Assembly (NCBI RefSeq): GCF_036417845.1
Contig: NC_089979.1
Coordinates: 30,066,958 to 30,130,957, forward strand
Direction of reading: 5' to 3'
Length of the DNA stretch: 64,000 bases
Origin: Apteryx mantelli
Lineage: Eukaryota > Chordata > Aves > Apterygiformes > Apterygidae
Below the pieces are notes generated by a model. The model searched no databases. It saw only the letters and a program-made list of their open reading frames with translations, and was not told the DNA's origin. The translations under genes and the position numbers were made by a program. Below, piece after piece: positions 1 through 13,293 of the stretch. Position 1 is the stretch's first letter; each line of letters starts with the position of its first letter.

Positions 1-1170
1 CAGCTGTTAAGAGGAAAACAGCTGAACCTAACTATTACAAAATACTTCAAGGTATCAAAAACACCCCAACTTATACCAATGTACCAAAAAAAAAGCAGAA
101 TCACAGAACGGTTGAGGTTGGAAGGGACCTTTAAAGATCATCTGTTCCAACCCCCCTGCTCAAGCAGGGTCACCTAGAGCACGTTGCCCAGGATTGTGTC
201 CAGATGGCTTTTGAATATCTCCAAGGAAGGAGACTCCACAACCTCTCTGGGCAGCCTGCTCCAGTGCTCAGTCACCCTCACAGGAAAGAAGTTTTTCATT
301 ATGTTCAGACAGAAAGCAGTTTCATTCTAAGAGCATCTATTTTTTCTGACAGACAAAAAGCAGCAAGAAGTTACTGCATGTAAGCTTGTTAGGTTAAAAA
401 TAAGTCTAGGTTTAATACCTACACAGCAGATAATTCTGAGAATTAAATTTATTCTGAAAGCATACTAACTTAGGCAACTGAACAACACTTATCAGTTTTA
501 AGAGTGCTCCTTTCCCCAAATTCTTGGTACCAACCTTAATCAAGCTAAGTGATTTTTAATTGAAACCTAGTTTATCGTTTAGGGAAGTCTGCTGCTGCCG
601 CTGCTAGCAAGTTTAATATTAAATGTGAGAGGTATAAGTAAACGTAGACACTGAAAGATCTAGCAGGAAGCAAGATCAAGAATTTTGTCAGTGGCACATG
701 AAAGTAATGCATACATCTAGAGTTTATTAAACATCTATTACCAAAAACCTCAAAGATCATTATAAAAGGAGGAGAACAAAGTAGATTCTTTTACTCCAGA
801 AGAGCCAGATCTATCGCAGGCTGCAATTCAGCCACTGACCTCAAAATTAAGAGTTCATTTTACTGCAATAAAAGCACATTCAAAAAGTAACACTAGTGCC
901 CTACATGCTAGATTGTATCAGACTGGCCATCAGTGGAACTTAATTAGTCCTAATACACACAGAAACAGCAAATTTATTTTTGAAACCTAAGTTTAAAAAC
1001 AAATAGGTCAACTAGATAAATAAACTGACTCTGGAACAAAGCAGATATGACTGAAATACATTTAATGACTTAACATAAAAATTACTGGCAATAGAATCAC
1101 AGACTACTCAAGGAATAAAAAAAAAAAAGGAGGGGGAGGGAAGAAGAAGAGAAAAAGAAAACACATTTAC
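1..1170 (-). other. TRAPPC8 intron 13 (partial)
   Basis: Intronic sequence left of exon 13. Apart from the CR1 fragment at 98-335 and an A-rich run at 1116-1165, it is ordinary AT-rich DNA with no further exon that I can support. Confidence 0.8.
98..335 (-). mobile_element. CR1 LINE 3'-end fragment
   Basis: About 240 bp closely matching the 3' terminal part of the larger CR1 at 43072 (shared stretches include GAGGTTGGAAGGGACC and CCCCCTGCTCAAGCAGGGTC). The CR1 3' terminus is at the lower coordinate, so the element is on the minus strand. It is heavily 5'-truncated, as most avian CR1 copies are, and carries more substitutions than the 43072 copy. Confidence 0.92.
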
Positions 1171-1395
1171 CTTATAAACATAAAGATATTCTCTTAAAAA
1201 AGCTCCTTGCTGAGCTGGAGGTTGTTTACTGTCATTGATCAAAATATGCCTGAAGGCTGACACAGCATTGTCAAGCTGACGAAGTGTAAAGGACTGACGA
1301 CCAATAGTGAAGTTAATATGATCTTCTGCAAGAGACCAACCTTTCCCTTTGTAAACCTGCATGGCTTGACAGTAGCAACGTAAGGCATGTTTTTT
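1171..1395 (-). CDS. TRAPPC8: TRAPPC8 coding exon 13 (last exon in the window)
   Basis: 75 codons, phase 0-0. Acceptor TTGTTGTTCTTGCAG. It encodes [20 protein letters not shown] and ends [14 protein letters not shown]. The donor is AAG|GTAAAT. The human protein continues NVSQLSPDGPLPQL; I do not find that exon in bases 1-1170, so the gene runs off the left edge. Confidence 0.97.
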
Positions 1396-4300
1396 CTGCA
1401 AGAACAACAAGATTAGTTCTCAAATAGTCTCATTAACCACTCAATGCAGTTTTAGTACTAGGAAGACTAAACAGTAAGTCAGAAAAGTTACTGTACTTAA
1501 AAAAAAAAAAAAAAACACAAGACAAACTTTCCCCTCTCCCACACCAAGTGTAATATTTGCAGAATTGTACCTCGTAATATCTGGTCCACATTAATCTAAG
1601 GGCAGAAGAACTGTTTGCTCCTGTAGTACAGTGTCTAGTGTTCTGATTAAGTTCATGTTTTCAAAGACTAGTGTAGCAGGCAGTATGTTAACCAAAGAAA
1701 AGGATGAGAAGCCGCTTGTTAAAGTGTTCTGCGTTGCTTTAGAACTGAGAGCTAGAGCCCGCAGAACTCCGCTGCCAAGCCAGGACACACATGTCACCTC
1801 ACTTCAGTAACAGAGCTTTCACTGTGACAACTCCATTCAAGTGTTCTTCAGTAAGAAACATTTAGTACAAGATCCATGCCAAGCAAACCCCAACGCTCAT
1901 GGCTCTATAGTACATGAAACAAAATTACCAGTCACATCAGCCATTGGGAGATAGATGCTCTGCTCCCAATCAGCTCCTCAGTTTCCTTTCCTGTACATAC
2001 ATGAGGACCTGGGCATTCAATGCCAAATCTAGGTATTGAACATCTGCCTAGGCATTCACTGTACAGGCAAGTCTCAGCTTCTAAAAAAGGGAACAGGATT
2101 CCCTTATTTACAGCAGTAATGGGAGTAAAACCAAGAAGTGTTCAGACAGCTATGGTGATGACAGAATACAAGCAATAATTCTTTAACGCCAGCAGATATT
2201 ACTGACACTTTAAAATAAGATATTGCAGTATTACAGCTGAGCAGCCTGGCTGACTTTTTCAGTAGCCTTTAATATTTTGATGCCTCTGTGGATGGGGAAA
2301 ATAATCTACAATTACTTCAAAACAAAGAAGTATTTCTTGTAAACCAGAATCCCTACAAAAGTTAAATATAAACAATGTGAGAGGGATGTTACATGAAGAC
2401 AGAGCCACAAAGCTCTACAAAATGTATAGTTTTCCAGGCAGAGAAATAAGATTAAAAAAAAAAAAAAAAACACCCCCTCCCCCCCACACACACACAAACA
2501 CACACCACCACACATCAACAGCTCACTGTCAGCAATGTATTGTCAGAATAAACAGATAGGAAACCTACCGCAACAAGACAACCGAGTTAAGAGGAAAATA
2601 GTCCTACTAATATTCACATCTAATTTTAAAAACAGAAGATGAGGGTAAAACAATACTTTCTTTGGTCTTTATCAGGATGATCAAAACTAGGTTTTTCGAG
2701 AGAGGTAGCAGGGAGGGGGGCAAGGATTTTGTTTCAAATAGGATTTTGATGCCTGGGGTCTCTTGTATTGTTGACTTGCAATACAAATTGATCTTTACCA
2801 CAAGTTTGCAGCATAAAGGTAAACTGAAACTGACTGTATTCAGGGAGAGCACTGTAACTGAACTCCTGCAGCTAATCTCAGCAGGGATCAGGCACAATCT
2901 ATCTTTAGCAAGTCTGTTACACATCCAAGACAGAAATAAAGAATACAAATTATGTACAAAAGACTTTCAGTCTATTTATCATATAGTTAGAGCTGTCTGC
3001 ACAGGAATGTGAGTGAAAGAAAAAACAATCTGATCTATATCGGTTTAATTGCTAATTGAGCCTAAGCAGCCATAAAGAGATGCTATAGTTTGCCTTGTAG
3101 TAACTGTTCACACACCTGTACCTTTACACTGAAAAGCATATGGTTAAAGCAGCAGGAGGACAGAATACCTAAGTTTTGCTATTATTTTAATGAGTTACAA
3201 TTTTACAAATCCCTAATTCCTGCAATTCACTCTTATCTCAAAAGAGATAATACATCTTTATCTAAGTAAAATACATGGTATTTCACTATTTAAAAAATTG
3301 ACACCCAGGAATGAAAGTATTTATTGCTGAAGTCTCAGCATTACTTTAAATACAGATTAATGCAGAAGTCATTTTCATGTTCCAGAAGATCAGAGCTCAA
3401 TACTTCTAATACAAAGATGTTCAAAGCAGAGCATCTTCTTCCAGAAGAATGATGTGAAGATGTTTAACATACTATTCAGATTAAACAGAAAATACTGATC
3501 CTACTTCCCATCTGGAAAGATACACTTACCTGTCCTGCTTTACTAAACCTATGGCCAGCCAGTATCATATGAAAGGCAAACTTTCTAACCATGGGACTCT
3601 TCATGTTTATAAAGCAATGAGCTGCCTGCTCCAACAGAAGTGCACTGCGGAGATCAGAATCCTATTTAAAAGCAAAAAAGGATAATTAGTCTCAAAGCTG
3701 AACATAAAAGTAAAAGTTCACCAAATAAACAAAATTAAGAACTCCTCTATTTACTATTGTGTCCTATAAGGTAGATGACACTTGAACATTACTGTTCTGT
3801 AAGAGACACCTATTATTTGCACCTACTTATCCAGCTTTTCATAATACAATCAGGTTTTCCTGTCCTAACATATTTCAGTTCCTAAAACCAAAACAGGTAC
3901 TGAGTAACAGTACATTTGGTAACATTTCAATTTCTTTTTAAGAAAATGTGCATGTGTAACAAGGTTTACAAACTGTTTATAAGAATATGTAGTTATAAAG
4001 TTTGAGAGCATTCACACAAATAATCCCTGGACAAATTTGGACCTATTCTGGAAACAGGACACAAAATAATTTATATTTCAAAATAATTATTTGATCTTTT
4101 TGCATTGTTTCTGCTTCTGACATCAAAATATAGCTCAGTAACAACAGCCTTATTTTCATGCTAACAGGAAAAAAGAATCCATAAAAAAAGTCGGAAATTC
4201 TTTTATATACAAAAATTATAGGGGTGTGTGTGTGTGGGTGTGTGTGTGCATAGAACAAAAAAAGTAATATACTATTTATCTCATTATATATTCAGTGATA

Positions 4301-7300
4301 AATGCTCAATACCAGACTTACTGGGTTGTTTTTTTGTTTTTTTTTTTCAAGTGACCTGAAGAGATACTGAAGCAGGTGATACAGAAATGAATGATAGAAA
4401 TACTTTCTGCCTCTTCAGTTACTCCAGGTACCATTTCTAGTACTTACCATTAACTTTCCAGGTACCATTTCTAGTACTTACCATTAACTTTCAAGAGCTC
4501 TACCACCTTTTCCCCTCCCTCCCCCACCAATTTTAAAACTAGAAACAAAGAATAAGAGCTTTAATAGGTTGAGGGTAAAAACAACAATGGAGCTTACTGA
4601 ACTTAACACACAAGAACAAGGATAGTTTCTTAGTAATTTAAAATTTCTTCTTAATAATATAATTTCTTTTCTCCTGCCAAAGCACAGCTATATTACTGAG
4701 TTTATTTTAACTGATAAGAACCGAATCTACCTGATTTTACTAAAACTGATCTCCATGTTATCAGTAACATGCAAGTGTCTGGATTATGAGTATACCCTGG
4801 AAGGCCTATATGGCATCCTGCAAAGATTTTCTTTGCTAATGCCAAAAAGACACTACAAGCACATTGCATTTAATTTAAGTAGTAAAATGACTGTGCACAG
4901 CCAATAGTATTTGAATTCCCTGTTTAAATAATTTATGCTGTTTAAATTTATTTCAAAAAATTATATATAAGTTAAAAGGGTAAAAATGAAGCTACAAAGA
5001 CACTTAGGAGAGTAACTTAGAGAAATAAGCAATTCATTCTCTGTTTTATTTGTCCCAGGAAAAGTATCGGAAGCATCACATTTGGTGCAGTTGGCCACAC
5101 AGCCAGAAGTAACTGCCATTTAAGGCTTTCCTCCAAACCTGGGTTGTTTTATCAGCTACACAAAAGATGCTACACAATCAGATATTTCTAATTATTTGTT
5201 TTTGGTTTTTTTTTTTTTCCAAGCAAGACCCTTTCTGGGCTGTTAGCATGTAATTCCATAGCTAATTTACACCAATTAGTATAACAGAAGTGAAAGCTGG
5301 GCTGAACACTTACATGGTTAAGATTCTAATGATTCATAGTAGCTGAGCTACAGCAGTGCCTTCATTGCTTAAGCTATAAAGAACTGATTACATGTGGGAT
5401 GGTATCCATTATGGCTGTGAAAGTCAAGCTAATATTTTTAACCATAACTTTAACCGATGAAGTATGCCACTCAAGTGCTAAGTAGATGTTAAAGGAAATT
5501 AATTATGAAGCCAAAGATGATAAATACACATTTAGCAGGTCTTTAAAGAAGTCAAACAAGTCACTTGACTTGAAAGAAGAAGAATGCAAAGTACTAGCTT
5601 CTTCACTTGCTGTATAAACAAAGTTTACTTCATTTCAAACCTTGTACTTGGTCATTTGCTATCTTTGGATGTTTCAACTTAAGACAAGAATTAGACTGTA
5701 ACCTAGAAGTGTTTGGGTATGTAAACAAACGGGGGGAGGGCAAGAGTCGAAAAAGCTATTAAGTGTTTTACCTCACTGGTTAAACGAATCAGAAGAGCAG
5801 CTGCCTCTGAATATTTGCTTTGACTTTTTAAGATTTCAGCACTAAGCAGCACACAACGTTCAGCCAGAACCATGTTCCTAGGACAAAAACATATTAATAA
5901 ATATTTATCAAAAGAAACCATGGAAAACTTTTAACCTCAAATCTCACAAGTTCTCTGTATTACACCAGATTAGTGCTCTGTTTATATTCTTTACTTTAAG
6001 AGGAATAAAAGTTCTCCGCCCACAAAATAACCACATACAGACTGCCGCTTTTATCATTATGTTTCTCATTATAGTTTAACAGCAGCTTTTAAAAAGTCAA
6101 AACTAATGAGATCATTTTTGAGGAAAATATATCTTATTTATAAAAGCCTTTGGCAAACCAACTAAGTGATCTGCTAAGCCAGAAATCCAACAGCCAGCAA
6201 CTAGTTTAATAGACAAGAACAGAGTGCCTCCTCTTCCATGTTATACTAGATTAATTAACATATCTTACTCTTCAGGAGTTATACCATCATTCTGTGGTCT
6301 TGTAGATATCTGGCACTACTAGAAAGAAAAGTTAAGCCACTAGGTATTACATCATTCATAGAACCAGTATGAAAGTAAACAAACAACATACTTGCAGATA
6401 TCTCTATAGGTCTGAATTGCTGTTTCCATATAGTGAGCAGGATACGGTCTAGGAGCTCCAGGCTGAAGAAAAGCTGATACTGCTGCCATTTCCTGCAAGG
6501 AAGAAGGGTGGGGAGGGGGAAGACACACACACAGACACACACAGACACACACAGACACACACAGACACACACAGACACACACAGACACACACAGACACAC
6601 ACAGACACACACAGACACACACAGACACACACAGACACACACAGACACACACAGACACACACACGCCATCAGTATATCTTTTTCAACAAATTCTAAACCT
6701 CAAAGAGCTGACAAACAGATTTCAGCAGCTGCTAGTTCAAAATGTTTACCTAATCAGTTCCTGGCATATAAAGGGCATCCAACATTTTATAATTGACAAA
6801 AGGTTTAGTAGCTCTGCTTGTATTTAATGAGATAGCGGCAAGAAAGTTAGATGCACTGACACGAGTGCCTGTTTTCAGTTGATGGTACCCCTAACACTGT
6901 AAAGTGGTACTGAATCAATGCTTCTGCAAAAGTCCAAGAGATTGTTCCTACAATAGAAAACTATCTTTTTGATACAGTAGAAATACCATTTATTTTAAGA
7001 TGAAGGCTGTTTTCTGGGTTTTGCTTAAATGAAATTACAATCTTTACCTTTCAAAGAAATTTTGGTTTCATTCTACTCTTAAGTAAACATGTCCTCTAAA
7101 ATTTCAGTTCTTTTCTTATGGATTAGGATAGCAAAGTTTTTCTGCAGTATCTAAGAACAGCAGGTTGCATAAGTTCATAATTAAGACCTCTACAAACCAT
7201 TAAATTTGATAAGAAATTAAGATGACTTTTGAGACTAGCCAAATACAGTACAATGTCTGCACAGCAAAAATACATTTCAAGATTTTTATTCAAGAGTGGA

Positions 7301-10300
7301 CTATGTACAAGAATGTTTTCACAAATCTAAAAGTAAGGTTTCGAGCTTGATTGAATTAACCAGACTAAAGATTACAAAACATAACCTCTAAAAATTGTTA
7401 AACTAGGTTTTTACTTTTCCTCAAATGTTCCCATTTATCTTATTGAAAATTATTTTAATCACTTATATTTAGGTCTCCACTCTTCAGGGAAATTAATTAA
7501 TGAATGGGAATGTCACTGCTGATGAACTTGACTGTAGACATACTCAAAGAATATCCCTCAAGAGGATTAATAAAAATGGTACAATACCATATTTATACTA
7601 GTATATTTACCAGGAACTCAAGATAAATATTTTGCCAGAGTCTAAAAGAGATACAATATAAATATTTTCATGTATTTTTAAGTTATCAGACTTCAAGTTT
7701 AAAGATCCATTTTGCTGGAGGTTCAGTTATAAGAATACTTCTTTCAGTATCTCACACTTCACTTAAAGAATTAAGTCTTCAGGTTTTTTCAGTTTATTTC
7801 CTTCATAAAACAGCAGCCAACAACAGCTTTGAGAACACTCTAGGATTTGCTAAAGATATGCATTAAATTTGGCAAGACCCTTACATATTTGGAGGTTGGT
7901 GGAAGGGGTTGCATTTCCTTACTTTCAGACAAATATTAAGAGATTATGAAAAGTTCAAAGAATATTTATGTTATGTGAAGTACCAACCAGTGCTCCAGCT
8001 GCATAAAGCATTGCTTGATCATTTAAAAAGTCTTTCTTTGCTGTATGATAACAGCTATATGCAAGTTCATAGTGTTGCACCAAAAAGCACAAGTCTGCCA
8101 TTTTCCGGATTTGAAGCTCGGGTGCTTCCGGTGGATATCTATAAATACAAACATTCACATTTAAAGTCATAACTTTGTCTTGCACTGGTTACGGCATTTT
8201 TTTCTTTTTTTTTTTTCCTCCTCCTCTCCTTTAAAAGGAAAAAAAAAAACTGTATGAAGTCTTCCCCTCTCATCTTAATTTCTTATTCCTGCCTTCTGAA
8301 CAGAACTGCATTGCTTCAATTTTACTCAAAGAACAGGTTACTAAGAAAAGAGAAGGTTGCTTCCTTTCTGCCACACAACTTGGTTTCCCCCCCCCACCCT
8401 TTCTAATTAACAAGATTCACCAACTCGGACATTCAAAGAAAGCTTTCCTTTACTAAGAAATACTAAAACAAGTAAGCAACTATCACTAGAACTGCTAAGT
8501 AAAATTAACTTAGAGCTAAACTATCTTAAATTAGAGCTAAACAGAGCTGCATGAGAAGAAAAATATGTCTTCTGACTCTTCACCTAGCTAAACCTTATGC
8601 CAAAAAACTTGGCAAGTTCCTGTCCTCTGCAAAAGAAAATATCAAACAAAACAAAAACCTCAAAACAGTGCAATTACCAACACAGAAAAGACTGTGAATG
8701 TCACCTGCACTCATTATTTTAAGAGTGGCTTACAATAGCTTGGCCATGCATCAATAACATTCTTAAAAAAAACCCACACCTTATACTGATTTAAAAAAGC
8801 AACATTCCCCTTAAGGGGGACCATAGGGTTCTTTTATTACTACTCTTTAAAATGTATGTCCCTTTTAACTTAGAAAGCTTCACTGTGCTTAGGGCAGGAG
8901 GATGGTTCAGTAAACAGTTTCTCTTACCCTTCTGCTTTAGTGGTCTTTTTCTTAAACCCTGCTACTCCTTTATTGCACGACTTTACACACAGTGTTTTTC
9001 ATGATTCCTCCACCAACGAAAGCTTTTTTACAGTACAGTTGCTTTAGTTCACTTTCAAAAATACCATACGATAAAGACAGGCTCCCCATCCCCTGAAAAG
9101 GTACATTTTCCATTTGGGTTTAAAGTTACTGAGAGAAGTTGCTTACAGCAAGCCAGATGTATTCTTCAGTTCATTTAGACTTTTCTCTGGAACCTTACTG
9201 CCACTAAACCATTTCTTAGTAGCAGAAAATAGGGATCGACTCAAGCCCTTCCTGGATATTAACTGGAAAGAGATAAGTTAAATTAGAACACTGCTTTGCA
9301 AGAGATACTGATACAAGCTAGACCCATCTAGAAACCCAAGCTTCTTTAGGATCACCCAACAACTGTTTTCAATAAAATGGTCAAGAATACACTCCTCTGG
9401 AGTGAAACTCTGATAAGGAAGTTGTTGTTCATATATTTATTAAATTTCGGATAACTGAGCTTCACTACTGTTCCTGTGGACTTCACACAACACAATCCTA
9501 AAAAAGATGAAACATTTGATGATGTATTTGTTTCAATTAAATTAACAGAAAATCTAATTTCTGGCCTTGATTAAGGTCAAGTCAATACTACTACAAGCTT
9601 CAAGAGAAGGAACATTCTCCCCATCACCACATTAAGCATCATTGCATTACGAACACTGATGTCTAGTCCTGAGGATGCCATTGTCATACCTGCAAGCAAG
9701 TTTACACAAGTTTATTCTTTTAGAGATGCACTCCCACTGGTAAGGGAACTTCCACAAGAGTTACAGCTCATATGATCTAAGCAGACTACATCTTTTTTTA
9801 AAGATAATTTTAGAAGGCATATCATCACACTGTTCTTACAAATATCAGCTACTAACATTCCTACATGTAAGGATGTTCAGCTGTGTTTTGTTTCTTTTCC
9901 AGTGTAAACACAGTCAGCATATACAAACTCCCAACAGTGCATCCAGGGAGAGATTGCACTTCACAGCAGATGACATTTAGTACCAGCAGTCATCATGCTT
10001 AAAACTATAGTCTAACTGGACAATTCAATTAGAATACAGAGTTGAGATAAGGGACTGATATTTGGGTCCAGGTCTAGCGCTAAATACGGTCATTTGATTT
10101 TTTTTTTAATCAACTTAAAGAGCTGGAGAGATGGATTGACTTAGGTTAATACAAATGAAACTCCTTATTGTGAAAGAAGTAATACCTTTAATGCATACCC
10201 TTGCCTTAACACGGGCATAGTATTAACTGCCAGACTTCCAAAGAATAATAGTTTAAGACGACTATTTAGCTGCAAAAATTTCTGAGATCAAAACAGAATG

Positions 10301-13249
10301 GCATGATTTAGTGTTCCCCTGCCAAAAAGTAGCAATTGAAGTGTGTAGCTTTTTTTGGAGATAACTATTGATGAAGACAAATTTTATAACTTTAGCAGTG
10401 TATTCAAACATTGACAGACACATTAAGATTTTAGTAGCAAGGACAAATACCCCTGACAATAGTTCAGATAGGCTTTCATCAAGAAGCCACTTTGCACTGA
10501 AGCTTTGTTGACAGCACAGAGGGCTCTTTTAAGACACAAACTGAGCCAAAACAACTTCTACTACTTCTCTTAAAATTTGCTTACAATATTGAATAAGATC
10601 ATTGAATCATTAGAAGCAACAGAAAGTAACAATTTCAACAAACTTTTGGATAACTAGATTTATACTACAACTGCTTTAGCTTATTGTGGCAGGAAAGTGT
10701 TTTTAAAAGAGAACTGACCTGATCATTAAGTTGCCGAATTGTCTTCTCTATATGGGGCAAAAGTCCCCTAAATGTGAATTCCTGAATGAACTGTCTAATT
10801 CGATCGTGATCTGTGAGTGTTAAACAAGCACCATGAGGCATTCCAGAGTTTGATTTCTTTGATTCTTGCAATGGTGCAGTAGCCTTCATGTAATCAGTGC
10901 TATCCAAACTGCTGCTGGGATGATCCAGTTGAAGTGGGTGAGTTTTAAAGTTATTTGATAGGCCATCTGTCAAAAAATTAAAACAACCCCCCCACCAAAA
11001 AAAAAAAACAAAACAGTAAATATGAAGTTAATCATTAAAGGCAACCAACTAAACATCATATTCTCAGACACTTAGTTCCAGAGGTATGGTTTTGGTTCTC
11101 GACTACAGTGCAAACAATCACCAAGTATGTTAACTAGTACCAACAGTATTCAAGGAAAACAATGAAAACATTAAAAGCAAAGGTAAATATTCATGGAAAG
11201 ATGGAAATGCATCAATTCCTACAGTGGATGCATTGAATCCAAGTGTTCTTTTCTACTTCTGTTTTAAAGTAAAACACTCTAGTTTCCTATGCCCTTCTGA
11301 GCAATCATGAAGTTTGTCAGGCTCCTCTGAAGCCCCTTTAATTCAGTAAGTGGCTGACCACTATTGCTTCTAGTGATCTGAACTAGACCAAGATACTGTC
11401 TTAATCAGTAAAATTTTAATAGTTTGGTCATCTTACTATTTCATTTTTATAAGAACACTTCGTTTTATCTGGCCCAGCTAGCACTAAGCAAAGCTGAACT
11501 GTGAAAGCAAATCCTTAAAGGATTTACTCAAGAAGTGTAAAGCTTGGTATGTAAGGTTCAAATGGCAGCTTGCACACTACCTCTGGCCTGTGAGGCCCCA
11601 GAAGGCTGCTTGTGCAGGTACTTGCAGTCTCTCCTACACATGCTAGGTCTCCCTGTGCTTTTCAACTCAAGTCTGAAGGATCTGGGCTGAGTCAGGCCAG
11701 TGCTGGGTACCTGCACTTTTTCCTTATTTGATGATGCTTCTCATCTGTATCCTACACAGCCTGCTTAAAAATAAGCCATAATTTAATTTGCACTCAATTT
11801 CAGTTACTGTCCCGTTTCCTATGCCCTCTGAGAGCTCATCTGCCCGATGGGTTGTCTCAGACTAACTTACATAAAGACCTCACTACTTTGTCATTTTCAG
11901 ATTTAAAAAACAAAAAAAGAACAACAACAAAAAAAATCAGATTCCAAGCAACATTAAAGCATACCAGTCTTCACTTTTGCTATAAAGAAAATTATCCACT
12001 TATTAGTCAGAGTTTGGAGACCATATGCTTAATCTTACAAGAAATGATCCTAATATAATTAGAAGCAGTGTCATTAAAGATACATCCACCAATCTCCACC
12101 AGCTAGTGCATCAGCAGCACTATGTTTTCCTTTGGGGACATCATGTTAAATATCTCTGAGCATCTAGAAAATTGTTACTTTGACTACCCTAGCAAAATCT
12201 AAATTTGTAATTACTTTTTTTTTAATTTCAGTTCAGAGATCATCTGCCACTTGTTCATACCTTGATTAAGCTTGTGGATTTATGAAACTATCTCAATGTA
12301 CTAAGTTTACTTAAAAATTACTTGTGAAGTTTTAAAACTAGTAAGTTTAATGCTTGTAAAGTAGCAGTATCTATAAACTACACAAAGGCACATCAGAACT
12401 TGCCCAGAGTTCAAATTACTATCCAAGACATGAAACAGCTCTATAAATGCTATCCCATTAACATTTTTACGGAAGTTATAAAAATACCTTTAATCTCATT
12501 ATCTAAGCCATCTGATATCAAGTGATCAGCATTCTTATTTGAAATGACAGTATATGGATAATCTTCACAGCAATCCTACATCAAGGGGAAAAAAAAGGCA
12601 AGTGGGATTTCAAGAATATTAGAACACACACAAAAATCAGTCATCAATAATTGTTATCTTCAGTTACAGTTCACTGGATTATTAAGAAATTATGTTTAAG
12701 CTAGACATTCTTATACATTCATTTTTTCAATAGTTTGTGAGGATTTTTGCAGTTGCAAAGATGAAAGTTATATTCACAGACAAATGAAGCAAATACCTTC
12801 CGGCTTGCTCATATAGCTTCACTACCAAGTAAGCATCTCCAATAGCCAAGTCTAACTCTTACATAGCAGCGCCTATAATAGTGAATACACTCGCCAACAC
12901 AATTACTGAAAAGCCCTTATTAAATAAATAATACATATATTTTATATTATATATATATGCATGTGGGATAGTTGGCATAGGGCGGGGGGGGGGGGAAGCC
13001 CACTTTCCTCCCTCCCCCCCGCCCCTTCCCCAGATCTCAGGAATAGCTTATGGTGGAACATAAGTTTTGGGTCCTCTGAACAGCTTAAAGAATCAGAGCG
13101 GCTTTGACCTTCCAGTGCCAGCTAGATTGGATGATGGACTGATTCCACAGACGCACCTTTTAAATCAGATACAGTTAAAATTGTAGAACAGTCAAAAGCA
13201 AATTCAAGGTATATTTTTAGTCTTGAAGCCCATTAACAGATGTTAATGA

Positions 13250-13293
<44 letters not shown>

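Larger units (their letters stand above)
3662..5771 (-). other. TRAPPC8 intron 11
   Basis: AT-rich intron holding a short (GT)n tract (about 4222-4250) and a perfect 34-bp tandem duplication (4424-4492). No other feature is recognised. Confidence 0.75.

Noticed and set aside
6279..6696. Open frames coding for Cys-Val-Cys or Thr-His-Thr repeats
   Set aside because: Direct translations of the (CAGACACACA)n array, not genes.
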